DNA of 64,000 nt. Origin: Bhargavaea ullalensis (GTDB lineage: Bacteria > Bacillota > Bacilli > Bacillales_A > Planococcaceae). Location of the stretch: NCBI RefSeq assembly GCF_040545425.1, contig NZ_JBEPLW010000001.1; one strand, given 5' to 3'. The notes beneath the pieces were generated by a model. It was given only the letters and a program-made list of their open reading frames with translations. It did not search any database and was not told the DNA's origin. Each line of letters opens with the position of its first letter. The first letter of the stretch is position 1. This document shows, in pieces, positions 54,741 through 63,558 of the stretch. A program made the position numbers and the translations under genes.

Positions 54741-55286
54741 ATGAAAAAGAAGCTCATTTATCTACTCGCGGCTGCGGGCCTCATCCTCTCCGCCTGCGGC
54801 AATGAAGCGGCGAAAGAGAAGCCGGAGAAGGACGCAGAAGCACATGCGGGACACGACCATGCGGCACCGGCCGAACGCGAAGTGAAGGAAGGCCAAGTCG
54901 TGGTGGCGAACGGCGACCTCCAGGAAGTGACGGCGTCCGCGGATGAACTGCCTTCATTCCTCGATGACAAACCGGAAGACATGCGGCTCGTCTACCAGGT
55001 GGCGGGGGCCGCGACCGACATTCTCGAATGGATGCCGTGCTACTGCGGCTGCGGGGACAGCGCCGGCCACAAAAGCAACCTGAACTGCTTCATCTCCGAA
55101 GTGAAGGAAGACGGCTCGGTCGTCTGGGACGACCACGGCACGCGCTGCCTCACTTGCCTGGAAATCGCCGTCGATTCCGTAAAGATGGCGAAGGACGGCA
55201 AATCACTGAAGGAAATCCGCGAAACCATCGATGAAACCTATAAAGAAGGCTTTGCCAAACCGACCCCAACGCCGATGCCCGCGTGA
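54741..55286 (+). CDS. PCYCGC-motif lipoprotein
   Basis: 181 residues. A lipobox LILSAC near residue 19, then a His/Ala/Glu-rich linker (HAGHDHAA), then the core with EWMPCYCGCGDSAGHKSN and later CLTCLEI. This PCYCGC lipoprotein family is widespread in Bacillales. The cysteine- and histidine-rich pattern suggests metal or haem contact outside the membrane, but no function is proven. CAAAGGAGTG precedes ATG 54741. Confidence 0.88.
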   Translation: MKKKLIYLLAAAGLILSACGNEAAKEKPEKDAEAHAGHDHAAPAEREVKEGQVVVANGDLQEVTASADELPSFLDDKPEDMRLVYQVAGAATDILEWMPCYCGCGDSAGHKSNLNCFISEVKEDGSVVWDDHGTRCLTCLEIAVDSVKMAKDGKSLKEIRETIDETYKEGFAKPTPTPMPA

Positions 55287-55308
55287 GGGGCCGGTTTTTT
55301 ATTTTCAA

Positions 55309-55350
55309 CAAAAAAGGCGGAACCCGTGTGGTGCGGGTTCCGCCGATTTT
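55309..55350. terminator. Bidirectional terminator
   Basis: AAAAGGCGGAACCCG pairs with CGGGTTCCGCC, then GATTTT; shared by the lipoprotein gene and the MFS gene on minus. Confidence 0.9.
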
Positions 55351-56555
55351 ATGGGGTGCTTCGGACGAAAATCTTCCTGCTGGAGAAGACAAGGACAGCC
55401 GCTGCGAGAAGCGCCGCGGACGAGATTAGAAATACCGCTCTGACGCCGAGCCAATCTACGGTGATGCCGATCAAGAGCGAGGCGATTCCGAACACGGCGG
55501 TGCCGAGCACGCCCAGGGATGCATAGACGTTGGCCAGCCTGCTTTCGGGGACGCTCGTCTGGATGAGGGTCTGTTTCGGAATCGCGACCATCTGTCCGGC
55601 GAGCCCGACGATGAGGGAGAGGAGCAGGGCGGCCATGGGTGATGAGTTGAGTCCGAACAAGGCGGTGGCCGCGGCTCCTCCGAACAGTCCTGTGATGATC
55701 AGCTTTGGCAGATGACGGTCTGCAAAACGATCGAACCGGACAAACAGCAGCCCGCCGAGAATGAGCCCGCAGAAGAACAGCCCGTTGATGAATCCCCACC
55801 ACTGCCGGCCGGTGTTCAGCACTTCTTCGACATATACATATAGGATTGCCGCGATCCAGACGGTCCCGCCGATCGTTTCGAGGAGTTCGACGCGTGCGAT
55901 CTTTTTCAGGACGGGTGTCCGGAACAAAGTGTGCCAGCCATCCTTGATCGGATGCAGGCCTTGCTGACGGTCTTCCTCCGTGCCGGTTGCCGTTCCTTCA
56001 AGCAGGCAGAGCAGCAGGCTGGAGAACAGGGACAAGGCCGCTACGACCCAGATCAGCTGCCCGGAATTCAAAAACAACAGAAATCTCCCGCCGGCAAGCC
56101 ACACGCCGGTATTGATCGTCTGATAGACGCCTTCAAATATCCCGTTCGCCTTCACGAGCTGGTCTGCTTCGACGTAATGCGGAATCAGCGCCTGGGAAAT
56201 GGGATTCGCAAAGCCGTCGCAGAGGGCGGTCAGCAAAATGGCAATGAAGATCAGCCAGTAGTTGCCCGGATTGATGAATGGCAGAATGGCGGCGAATCCG
56301 GTGGTGAAAATGGCCTTCATGATCTGAGAGGCGGCCAGGAGCCGGTTGAGGCGGAACCTGCTGGTGAGCAGCGGGGTCAGGATGCCCGACAGGAACATGC
56401 CGGACGTCATCGTGAACGGCACGACGGAAAGCCGCCGCCGCGGAACCCGTCAGCGAAAAGACGAAATTGATGACAGAGACGATATATAGGATATCGCCGA
56501 CATTCGCCACTGACTGCCCGGCAGTCAGGATGGCGAAATTGTTTTTGGAAAACAT
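55349..56555 (-). pseudogene. MFS efflux transporter gene with a one-base frameshift
   Basis: The first 36-38 codons (MFSKNNFAILTAGQSVANVG... FSLTGSAAA) read in one frame from ATG 56555; the remaining about 365 residues (VVPFTMTSGMFLSG onward) read in another. The break is in the GCC/GCG run at 56431-56443. Removing one base there restores TGSAAALSVVPFTMTS. The restored protein is about 401 residues, twelve helices, of the drug-efflux MFS_3 type. This could be a true mutation, phase-variable slippage in the GCG tract, or a sequencing error. AGGGGGATC is the ribosome site and is covered by an upstream attenuator-like structure. Confidence 0.8.
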
Positions 56556-56558
56556 TTG

Positions 56559-56667
56559 GATCCCCCTGATTTTTTAATTATGCAGTTGGTCATGGGGGAT
56601 CAATTCGCGTTGGACACTCGGGCTGGCTCCTTCCTATAGCGGAGCGGCCTCAGGGGGCGGCTGCTCC
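56559..56667 (-). promoter_or_regulatory. Candidate translational attenuator of the MFS gene
   Basis: The ribosome site TCAGGGGGATC (minus, about 56569-56559) can pair with GATCCCCC (minus, 56601-56594; plus-strand GGGGGATC), an 8-base perfect stem, and alternatively with CCCCCTGA exposed in the loop of an upstream hairpin (GGAGC/GCTCC stem, about 56667-56641). A 5-codon leader frame ends inside the first anti-ribosome-site. Confidence 0.55.
56600..56617 (-). CDS. Putative 5-residue leader peptide of the MFS attenuator
   Basis: GTG TCC AAC GCG AAT TGA encodes MSNAN. It has a strong AGGAAGGAG ribosome site (minus, 56635-56627) at nine-base spacing, better than that of many full genes here. 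Its stop overlaps the GATCCCCC element that can cover the MFS ribosome site. This matches the layout of cat and erm leader peptides, where a stalled ribosome opens the downstream site. Translation is inferred, not shown. Confidence 0.45.
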   Translation of the reverse strand: MSNAN

Positions 56668-56699
56668 AAGATTCAGACTGACTTTTCTGATTTCATTCC

Positions 56700-56728
56700 A
56701 TTATAGAAGAGGCTGAAGACGAAGTAAA
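56700..56728 (-). promoter_or_regulatory. Promoter of the MFS leader
   Basis: On minus, TTTACT (56728-56723), 17 bases, and a perfect TATAAT (56705-56700), giving a leader of roughly 140 bases. Confidence 0.6.
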
Positions 56729-56790
56729 TGGGCGCCTCACGTAGTCTCCTTTGTGTGATAAACTCGCGGTAACGGAAAGGGGAGATAAGA

Positions 56791-57450
56791 TTGAAGGATC
56801 AGCCATTTTTCAGTTCATGGAGCGGCGGGAAGGACTCGGCGCTCGCATTTCACATGGCAGTCCAAAACGGCGGCAGGCCGGAGCGGCTGCTGACGATGTT
56901 CGACGGGGAGGGCGACCGGTCGAAGTCGCATGCGGTGAGCGAATCGATCATCCGTGCGCAGGCGGATCGGCTTGAGGTGCCGCTCGTCATCCGTCGTGCG
57001 GGCTGGACGGATTACAAGGACGAATTTCTGGCGGGGCTTGAGGAGATCCGGGAGGCCGGCATCCGGACAGGAGTGTTCGGCGACGTCGATCTGGAGGATC
57101 ACCTGAAGTGGGTTCGGGACACATGCGCCGAGAAAGGAATGACGGCGGAGCATCCGCTTTGGGGGATGAGCCGCAAGGAAGTCGTGGAAGCGTTCCTCGC
57201 CGCCGGCTTCCGTGCGTTGGTCGTTGTCGGGCAGGACGGGCGGTTTCCGTCCGAATGGGTCGGCCGGCCGTTTGATGCTGAACTCATCCGCGACATGGAG
57301 GAGCGGGGGATCGATCCGTGCGGGGAATCAGGGGAATTTCATACGCTTGTGACGGGCGGTCCGGTTTTCCGTGAGCCGCTGCCGGTCCGTATTGAGGGAA
57401 CGGCCGGGCGGGACGGTTATACATTCGCAAAAGTGGTGCTGGAGGAATGA
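56791..57450 (+). CDS. Dph6-like ATP pyrophosphatase (adenine nucleotide alpha hydrolase)
   Basis: 219 residues of the diphthine-ammonia ligase family. FSSWSGGKDSALAF is the PP-loop (SGGKDS) that binds ATP, and GESGEFHTLVTGGPVF is the second conserved family motif. Bacteria lack diphthamide, so the bacterial substrate is unknown; a tRNA or metabolite amidation is possible. TTG 56791 follows AAGGGGAG. Its stop overlaps the TPR gene start (ATGA). Confidence 0.9.
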   Translation: MKDQPFFSSWSGGKDSALAFHMAVQNGGRPERLLTMFDGEGDRSKSHAVSESIIRAQADRLEVPLVIRRAGWTDYKDEFLAGLEEIREAGIRTGVFGDVDLEDHLKWVRDTCAEKGMTAEHPLWGMSRKEVVEAFLAAGFRALVVVGQDGRFPSEWVGRPFDAELIRDMEERGIDPCGESGEFHTLVTGGPVFREPLPVRIEGTAGRDGYTFAKVVLEE

Positions 57451-58061
57451 CGGCCGACGAGGCATTTGAGGCATTTGACCGGGGGGACTGGACGGAGGCG
57501 GAACGGCTGTACCGGGCAAGACTTGCGGAAGCTTCCGGTACTGACGCGGAGCAGTCGCCCATGCATATGCTCGCGTTCACGCTGGCGATGAAGGGGGAGT
57601 TTGAAGAAGCGATCGGCTTGTACGGAGAGCTGCTTCGACGGGCGGGCGAGCAGGATGCGGCGGAAGACATCGCCGTCGCCATGCATCAGCTCGGCATGAC
57701 TTGCCGGCTTGCCGGGGATTCCCGAAAGGCCCGTGCTTGGTTTGAGCAAGAGCTGGAATTCCGCAAAGACCGGCTCCCGGATGATCAAACCGGCTTTTCC
57801 GCCAACTCGTACGAATTCGGAGAGCTGGATTTATTGGAAGGCGAATCGGAAAAAGCGCTCGCACACTTCCGGCTGGCCCTCAGGCAAGGGAAGGCGGCGG
57901 GTGACGATATTTGCACCGGATGTGCCTGGAGAGGCATCGGGAAGGCGAGCCGGGTGATGCACCACGACCCGACCACTGCCTGGGAGCTCGCCCTTGACGC
58001 GTTCCGTCGCGCGGGCGACAAGGCGGGGGAAGCGGAGATCAGGCGGATGATCGGCAAGTGA
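57447..58061 (+). CDS. Tetratricopeptide repeat protein
   Basis: 204 residues, all helical. About four TPR-like units are visible: EAFEAFDRGDWTEAERLYRA, MLAFTLAMKGEFEEAIGLYG, MHQLGMTCRLAGDSRKARAWFEQEL and EFGELDLLEGESEKALAHFRLAL. It is a protein-interaction module with no signal peptide. Four-base overlap with the Dph6-like gene suggests the two act together. Confidence 0.85.
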   Translation: MTADEAFEAFDRGDWTEAERLYRARLAEASGTDAEQSPMHMLAFTLAMKGEFEEAIGLYGELLRRAGEQDAAEDIAVAMHQLGMTCRLAGDSRKARAWFEQELEFRKDRLPDDQTGFSANSYEFGELDLLEGESEKALAHFRLALRQGKAAGDDICTGCAWRGIGKASRVMHHDPTTAWELALDAFRRAGDKAGEAEIRRMIGK

Positions 58062-58075
58062 CCGGCCGGCAGCCG

Positions 58076-58441
58076 TCAAGTGACGCCGGCTTCCATTCCG
58101 CTGTCCATCCGCTTGGTCCGGATGAACGACATGGCGTCGAGCAGCTCCTCCCTTGACAGCGGCTCACCGTCCAGGCACAGTTCATATTGGCTGATAAGAC
58201 GGTCAGCCGATTTTGGGACATCGACGGACATCACATCACGGTCAAGCAGGAAATCGGTCGTCACCTGGAATACATCCGCGATGAGCAGGAGCTGGAAGAA
58301 CGTCGGCTGCTTTTTCCCGTTTTCAAGAGTCCAGATCAGGCTCTTGGCCACTCCGATCCGCTTCGCCAGTTCTTCCGGGGACATCCCGCCCTGCAGGCGA
58401 AGCTCCTTCAGCCGTTCAGCGAATGATTGATTTTGGTTCAA
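58076..58441 (-). CDS. XRE-family regulator
   Basis: 121 residues. The N-terminal helix-turn-helix (FAERLKELRLQGGMSPEELAKRIGV, SLIWTLENGKKQPT) is of the phage-repressor type; the C-terminal part (about 70-121) is helical and probably mediates dimerisation. TTG 58441 lies ten bases after AAAGGTG. Neighbours give no clear target. Confidence 0.85.
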   Translation of the reverse strand: MNQNQSFAERLKELRLQGGMSPEELAKRIGVAKSLIWTLENGKKQPTFFQLLLIADVFQVTTDFLLDRDVMSVDVPKSADRLISQYELCLDGEPLSREELLDAMSFIRTKRMDSGMEAGVT

Positions 58442-58512
58442 GTTTCAGCACACCTTTCAGTTTGTTCAGAATATTTTAACCTTACCCATCATAGCAGGAA
58501 AGTATACAAAAA

Positions 58513-58544
58513 GAAACCGGTGACCCACGGGGATCACCGGTTTT
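58513..58544 (-). terminator. Terminator of punA
   Basis: AAACCGGTGA pairs with TCACCGGTTT on either side of a short loop. Confidence 0.9.
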
Positions 58545-58551
58545 CTGTGCA

Positions 58552-59373
58552 TTATTTCATTTCTTCCAGTACGCCTTTCACAAGTCCGACAAACTTTTCA
58601 CGCACATTCGCGGCCACTTCGATCACTTCATCGTGGCTGAGCGGCTGGTCGAGGATGCCCGCCGCCATGTTCGTCAGGCAGGAGATGCCGAGCACCCGCA
58701 GTCCAGCATGTGCCGCGACGATCGCTTCCGGCACGGTCGACATGCCGACCGCATCGGCGCCGAGCGTGCGGATCATCCGGATCTCGGCCGGCGTCTCATA
58801 CGCCGGGCCGCTCCACCACGCATACACCCCTTCGCGGAGGCTGAATCCGAGCTTGTCTGCCGTCCGGGTTGCCAGACCGCGCAGCTCTTTGTCGTAGGCC
58901 CGGGTCAGATCCGGGAAGCGGGTGCCGAGCTCATCGATGTTCGGTCCGATAAGCGGATTGGTCCCCGTCAGATTCAGGTGGTCGGTGATCAGCATCAGGT
59001 CGCCCGGCTTGAAGCCTTCATTCACCGATCCGCACGCATTCGTGATGATCAGCTCCGACACGCCGATCGCCTTCATCACGCGCACGGGGAACGTCACTTC
59101 CTCAAGCGTGAACCCTTCGTAATAGTGGAAGCGGCCCTTCATCGCCGCCACCGTCCGGCCGTTCAGCCGGCCGATCACCAGCTCATTCGCATGCCCGACC
59201 GCACCGGACTTCGCAAAATGCGGAATCTCCGAATACGGAATGTGCACGGCCTCTTCAATTTCATCCGCAAGCGAACCGAGCCCCGATCCGAGGATGAGCC
59301 CCGTATCCGGCCGGTGGTCCGTCTTTTTGCAGATGAACTCTTTTGCTTCTTCGATTTTTTGAATCAGTTCCAT
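58552..59373 (-). CDS. punA: Purine nucleoside phosphorylase
   Basis: 273 residues, trimeric PNP class. LILGSGLGSLADEI is the phosphate loop, GRFHYYEG the phosphate/ribose contact, and ACGSVNEGFKPGDLMLITDHLN and GPAYETPAEIRMIRTLGADAVGMS form the base site and family signature. It cleaves inosine and guanosine to base and ribose 1-phosphate, feeding the salvage and xanthine dehydrogenase routes. GGAGTG lies seven bases before ATG 59373. Confidence 0.96.
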   Translation of the reverse strand: MELIQKIEEAKEFICKKTDHRPDTGLILGSGLGSLADEIEEAVHIPYSEIPHFAKSGAVGHANELVIGRLNGRTVAAMKGRFHYYEGFTLEEVTFPVRVMKAIGVSELIITNACGSVNEGFKPGDLMLITDHLNLTGTNPLIGPNIDELGTRFPDLTRAYDKELRGLATRTADKLGFSLREGVYAWWSGPAYETPAEIRMIRTLGADAVGMSTVPEAIVAAHAGLRVLGISCLTNMAAGILDQPLSHDEVIEVAANVREKFVGLVKGVLEEMK

Positions 59374-59432
59374 TTGGATGCACTCCATTCTGTTGGTCGT
59401 TGGTACGGCCTGCCGCGGGCGGACAGGCCAGG

Positions 59433-59765
59433 GGGGTGCGAAGTTGTCGCTGTAAGTGCGAAGTTGCAGTTATAAGTGCGAAGTGGTGGCTGTAAGTGCG
59501 AACGCGTCGGTCTAAGTGCGAACTTGCTGCTCTAAGTGCGAACGTGTTGCTCTAAGTGCGAACGTGTTGCTCTAAGTGCGAAATTGCCGTTCTAAGTGCG
59601 AAGTTGTTGCTGTAAGTGCGAACGTGTCGCTCTAAGTGCGAACGCGTTGCTCTAAGTGCGAACCTGCCGCTCTAAGTGCGAACGCGTTGTTCTAAGTGCG
59701 AACGGGCCGCTCTAAGTGCGAACGCGTTGCTCTAAGTGCGAACGTGGCGTTCTAAGTGCGAACCT
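59433..59765. repeat. 20-nt word array, word CTAAGTGCGAAC (17 units)
   Basis: GTGCGAA starts every 20 bases from 59436 to 59756. The word settles to CTAAGTGCGAAC with about eight variable bases (for example GTGTTGCT). It is the only array with a 20-base period and fills the 409-base gap upstream of punA. Confidence 0.95.
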
Positions 59766-59782
59766 TTCTCCCGGCAGCACTA

Positions 59783-60961
59783 TCAGTCCAGCACATTCGC
59801 AAGCCGGCCGCTCAGCTCGCGCTCGAGGAACGGGTCGGCGCCGAGCAGGTCGCGGAACTGCTTGTACCGCTGGATTTGGTCTTCGCCGGGTTTACGGCCG
59901 GTCCGGTAGGCACGGATCATGATGTTCTTCGGCGTGTGCGCCATGTCGATGAACTCGAGGAGCTGGGCGTCGTAGCCGGCAAGCTCGAGCAGTTCGGCGC
60001 GGATCGAGTCGGTGGCGAGTGCGGCGAACCGTTCTTTGATCAAACCATGCTGGAGCATGACGCCGAGTTCCGGGGCGTCGAGCTGATTGAACAATTCATG
60101 CTGGCAGCACGGAACGCTGAGGATCACTTCTGCGCCCCAGCGGACCGCACGGCCGAGCGCCGCATCGGTCGCCACGTCGCACGCGTGGAGCGTGACGACC
60201 ATGTCGACCTGTGTTTCATCATTGTAATCGTTGATGTCGCCGACGAGGAATTCAAGGCTGTCCCCGTAGCCAAGATCGGCCGCAATCTGCCGGCAGTCCT
60301 CAATGACTTCTTTCTTCAAGTCCAACCCGGTCACCAGCACGTCCAGCTTCTGCTCGATCTTAAGGTAATGATAAAGGGCGAACGTCAGGTACGACTTGCC
60401 CGATCCGAAGTCGAGGATGCGGATCGTCCGGTCTTGCGGAAGATGGCGCAGGCTGTCGTCGATAAACTCGGTGAACCGGTTGATCTGCCGGAACTTGTCC
60501 ATCTTGCCTTTTTTCACTTTGCCGTCGGGCGTCTGGACGCCGAGACGGACGAGGAACGGGTACGGCGTGCCTTCTTCAAGCAAGTACTGTTTTTTGCGGT
60601 TGTGCGACAGATCGTCCGCCGCCTCCTTGTTTGTCTGATCTGCCTTCCAGGACACTTTGAGCTTCTTCGACATGAGGATCTGGATGTCCTCTCCGGTGAA
60701 TGAAGCCTGCATCTGCCTGAACTCGCGCAGCAGCCGGCCGAGTTCATCGCGCGCCTGGTCCGCGGGAATATTTTCATGCTTGAGAATCCGTTCATATTGA
60801 TATTCGAACTGGACGTGAAGCTCGCCGTGCAGTTCGACCGGCTTTAAGCGAATGCGTTGCAGCCCCTCCGATTTCCGGCGGGGACCGCTGATCGTTGCTT
60901 TAATGAGCCTGCCCGCCGCCATGCGACCGGCGAGTTTATCCAGCATTTCTTCAAATTCCAT
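59783..60961 (-). CDS. Class I SAM-dependent methyltransferase (Methyltransf_32-like)
   Basis: 392 residues. A basic N-terminal region of about 170 residues precedes the Rossmann methyltransferase domain: ILDFGSGKSYLTFALYHYL is motif I (GxGxS variant), LDVLVTGLDLKKEVIEDC motif II and VVTLHACDVATDAAL a post-I/IV region, then ILSVPCCQHELFNQL, a CCQ signature of this family. It probably methylates RNA or protein; the target is unknown. GGGTGAAG precedes ATG 60961. Confidence 0.85.
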   Translation of the reverse strand: MEFEEMLDKLAGRMAAGRLIKATISGPRRKSEGLQRIRLKPVELHGELHVQFEYQYERILKHENIPADQARDELGRLLREFRQMQASFTGEDIQILMSKKLKVSWKADQTNKEAADDLSHNRKKQYLLEEGTPYPFLVRLGVQTPDGKVKKGKMDKFRQINRFTEFIDDSLRHLPQDRTIRILDFGSGKSYLTFALYHYLKIEQKLDVLVTGLDLKKEVIEDCRQIAADLGYGDSLEFLVGDINDYNDETQVDMVVTLHACDVATDAALGRAVRWGAEVILSVPCCQHELFNQLDAPELGVMLQHGLIKERFAALATDSIRAELLELAGYDAQLLEFIDMAHTPKNIMIRAYRTGRKPGEDQIQRYKQFRDLLGADPFLERELSGRLANVLD

Positions 60962-61028
60962 TCTTCACCCTGCTTTCTTCATCCGATCGGGGCAGTGAGT
61001 GGTGATGCAGGCATAGCCATGTGCCCAA

Positions 61029-61088
61029 CTTGCGCCACTCGCGGATCAACTCGCGCCACTCGCCCCCAGACTCTCCTCACTCAACCCC
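61029..61088. repeat. 21-nt word array, word CGCCACTCG (3 units)
   Basis: Units start at 61029, 61050 and 61071. The ACTCG ending is shared with the words at 9095 and 33832. Confidence 0.7.
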
Positions 61089-61090
61089 GA

Positions 61091-61822
61091 TCATTCAAAC
61101 CGGAATCCGCGCTTCTCCAGGAAGTCCTTCATATAGACACGGCGGGGGTTATGGAGGAAGCGGGCCATCGAGGAGGTCCAGTCGTCTTCCTTCGTATTCG
61201 CGCTTCTCGATGCATAGTAATCGCGCATCGTCCGGTCGTATTCGGGAAGAAGCTCATCGTATTTTCTCTCGTCGTATTCATTCTCATGAAGGACTGCCTC
61301 AAGCGGAAGGCGCGGTTTCACTTCGTGGCGCACCGCAGGGATGCCGATCGTCATGCCGTACATCGGGGCGACGCCGTCCGGGAGACTGAGCAGTTCGCTG
61401 ATTTCCTGAGGGGCATTTCGCACGCCGCCGATATAGCAGATGCCGTAACCTTCAGATTCTGCCGCGACTGCGACGTTTTGCGCGAACAGCGCCGTGTCGG
61501 TCACACCGACGAGGAGCGCCTCCGCATTGGAAAAGTTGATGGCTTCTCCGTGCAGTTCCGCCGCTTTTTGAAGCCGGCGGAAGTCCATGCAGAAGATGAG
61601 CACGGCGCCGGCACCGAGGAATTGCTTTGGATTTTTCGACAGTTCGGCCAGGGCCTTGCGCTTGGCCGGATCCGTCACATGGATCACCGTGTATGCCTGC
61701 ACAAAATGGGAGCTGGCCGCATGCTGGCCGGCCCGCACAAGGCGTCCGACCGTATCCCGGTCCAGTTCCTTTTCTTCATAGTCCCGCACGGAAGCGTGCG
61801 ACATCAGCAGTTCAATCACCAT
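61091..61822 (-). CDS. NfsA/NfrA-family FMN nitroreductase
   Basis: 243 residues. SHASVRDYEEKELDRDTVGRL at the start holds the FMN phosphate contact (SxRxY), AASSHFVQAYTVIHV the next, GYGICYIGGVRN the flavin/substrate loop, and the C-terminal PRRVYMKDFLEKRGF is the NfsA/Frp tail. It reduces nitroaromatics or quinones with NADPH. The ATG at 61822 is preceded by AGGAATGA-type sequence of moderate strength. Confidence 0.92.
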   Translation of the reverse strand: MVIELLMSHASVRDYEEKELDRDTVGRLVRAGQHAASSHFVQAYTVIHVTDPAKRKALAELSKNPKQFLGAGAVLIFCMDFRRLQKAAELHGEAINFSNAEALLVGVTDTALFAQNVAVAAESEGYGICYIGGVRNAPQEISELLSLPDGVAPMYGMTIGIPAVRHEVKPRLPLEAVLHENEYDERKYDELLPEYDRTMRDYYASRSANTKEDDWTSSMARFLHNPRRVYMKDFLEKRGFRFE

Positions 61823-61861
61823 TCATTCCTCCGCCTTCCATGTCTTTTGTCATACTTAATA

Positions 61862-61886
61862 GCTTATCAAAAGTGATTTAGGGTAA
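61862..61886 (+). promoter_or_regulatory. SigB-like promoter of yerD
   Basis: GCTTAT (61862-61867) and a perfect GGGTAA (61881-61886) are 13 bases apart, near the SigB consensus GTTTAA-N13-15-GGGTAA. Confidence 0.4.
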
Positions 61887-61924
61887 ACAATTTTTAATAT
61901 CGTCTACAAGTGGAAGGAGAGTTG

Positions 61925-63517
61925 ATGTTGGGCAATTTTTTTGAGAACGTGTCGCTCACAGCCATGATTTTATTTATCCTGCTCGTCGTCGGGCCGATCG
62001 TGACGGTGGTCTGGCTTTTCTTCTATGACCGCAGGCAAAAGCAGCACTCGATCCTGAGAAACTTTCCGATCCTCGGGCGGGTCCGCTACTTCCTGGAACG
62101 GACCGGTCCGGAGTTCCGGCAATACTTATTCGCGGACGACAACGAAGGCAAGCCGCTCAGCCGGGAGGAATACTTGGCGATGGTGTTGCCGGGCAAATAC
62201 AAAAGCAATTTGATCGGCTTCGGTTCCAAGCGGGATTTCGAAGAGCCGGGCTATTACATCAAGAACGCGATGTTCACGAAGCAGAACGAAGAAATGCGTG
62301 TGGACAATACGGAGCTGATCAATACAAAGCATTACATAATCGATGATGAGGGGCTCTTCACCCGCAAGGAACACATGGAAGAGATCCCCGCCCTGCCTTG
62401 GCTGCTCCCGCCAGATGAGGCAGTCGTCATCGGGCCTGATTGTAAGCATCCGTTCAAGGCGCGTAGCCTGCTCGGCCAGTCGGGGATGAGCTACGGAGCG
62501 CTCGGGAAAAATGCGATCACCGCCCTTTCCAAGGGAATCGGAATGGCGAAAGGCGCCTGGATGAACACGGGCGAAGGCGGCCTGTCCGACCACCATCTTT
62601 CAGGCGGACCTGAAATCATTGCCCAAATCGGTTCCGGCCTGTTCGGTTTCCGGACGGAAGACGGTGATTTTGATATCGAAAAAGTCCGGGAGAAAGCAGC
62701 CATCCCGAATGTCCGGGCGTTTGAACTGAAACTGGCCCAAGGGGCGAAGATGCGCGGCGGCCACGTGGAGGGAGCGAAAGTGACCGAGGAAATTGCCCGC
62801 ATCCGGACGGTCCAGCCCTACACGACCATCAACAGCCCAAACCGGTTCAATCAATTCACCGACTATCCGTCGATGTTCGACTTCATCGGACAGATCCGCG
62901 AAGCCGGCGGCAAGCCGGTCGGCATCAAAGTCGTCATCGGCAGCAAAAGCGAAGCGGATGAACTGTCATCCTGGATGCAGAAAACCGGAAGAGGACCGGA
63001 CTTCATCACTGTCGACGGATCTGAAGGCGGTTCCGGCGCCACCTACCGGGACATGGCCGACAGCCTCGGATTGCCGATCAAGACCGCGCTGACGATTCTG
63101 GACGACTCGCTCCGTGAACACGGCGTCCGCGACCGGGTGAAGATCATCGCCTCCGGTAAAATCACGACCCCCGACAAAGCGGCCGTCGCACTCGCACTCG
63201 GCGCCGACCTTGTCCAGATCGCCCGCGGCTTCATGATTTCCGTCGGCTGCATCATGGCCCTGCGCTGCCACACGAACGAATGCCCCGCCGGTGTGGCCAC
63301 GACCGATGAAGGCCTCCAAAAGGCGCTCGTCGTGGATGAAAAGAAATACCGCGTCACCAACTACATCCTGACCATGCGCGAAGGCCTGTTCCGCATCGCC
63401 GCCGCAGCAGGCCTCGACTCACCGACCCAATTCAACCGGAGCCACCTTGTCTACATGGACGAACGCGGCCAAGCCCACCCCGTTCACTCCTACGGCGAGC
63501 ACGTGAGCGCCAGATGA
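61925..63517 (+). CDS. yerD: FMN-binding glutamate-synthase-like protein YerD
   Basis: 530 residues. One N-terminal membrane helix (MILFILLVVGPIVTVVWLF), then a glutamate synthase central/FMN TIM barrel: GQSGMSYGALGKNAI, MNTGEGGLSDHHLSGG, INSPNRFNQFTDY, TVDGSEGGSGA and GADLVQIARGFMIS; RCHTNECPAGVATT holds cysteines like those of the 3Fe-4S cluster. The amidotransferase domain is absent, so it is not a full glutamate synthase. ATG 61925 follows AAGGAGA. Confidence 0.93.
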   Translation: MLGNFFENVSLTAMILFILLVVGPIVTVVWLFFYDRRQKQHSILRNFPILGRVRYFLERTGPEFRQYLFADDNEGKPLSREEYLAMVLPGKYKSNLIGFGSKRDFEEPGYYIKNAMFTKQNEEMRVDNTELINTKHYIIDDEGLFTRKEHMEEIPALPWLLPPDEAVVIGPDCKHPFKARSLLGQSGMSYGALGKNAITALSKGIGMAKGAWMNTGEGGLSDHHLSGGPEIIAQIGSGLFGFRTEDGDFDIEKVREKAAIPNVRAFELKLAQGAKMRGGHVEGAKVTEEIARIRTVQPYTTINSPNRFNQFTDYPSMFDFIGQIREAGGKPVGIKVVIGSKSEADELSSWMQKTGRGPDFITVDGSEGGSGATYRDMADSLGLPIKTALTILDDSLREHGVRDRVKIIASGKITTPDKAAVALALGADLVQIARGFMISVGCIMALRCHTNECPAGVATTDEGLQKALVVDEKKYRVTNYILTMREGLFRIAAAAGLDSPTQFNRSHLVYMDERGQAHPVHSYGEHVSAR

Positions 63518-63525
63518 TGACATGA

Positions 63526-63556
63526 AAACACCGTCCCCAGAGGGCGGTGTTTTTTT
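63526..63556 (+). terminator. Terminator of yerD, target of intron insertion
   Basis: ACACCG (63528-63533) pairs with CGGTGT (63545-63550), followed by seven Ts. The group II intron starts three bases after the T tract. Confidence 0.9.
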
Positions 63557-63558
63557 AT

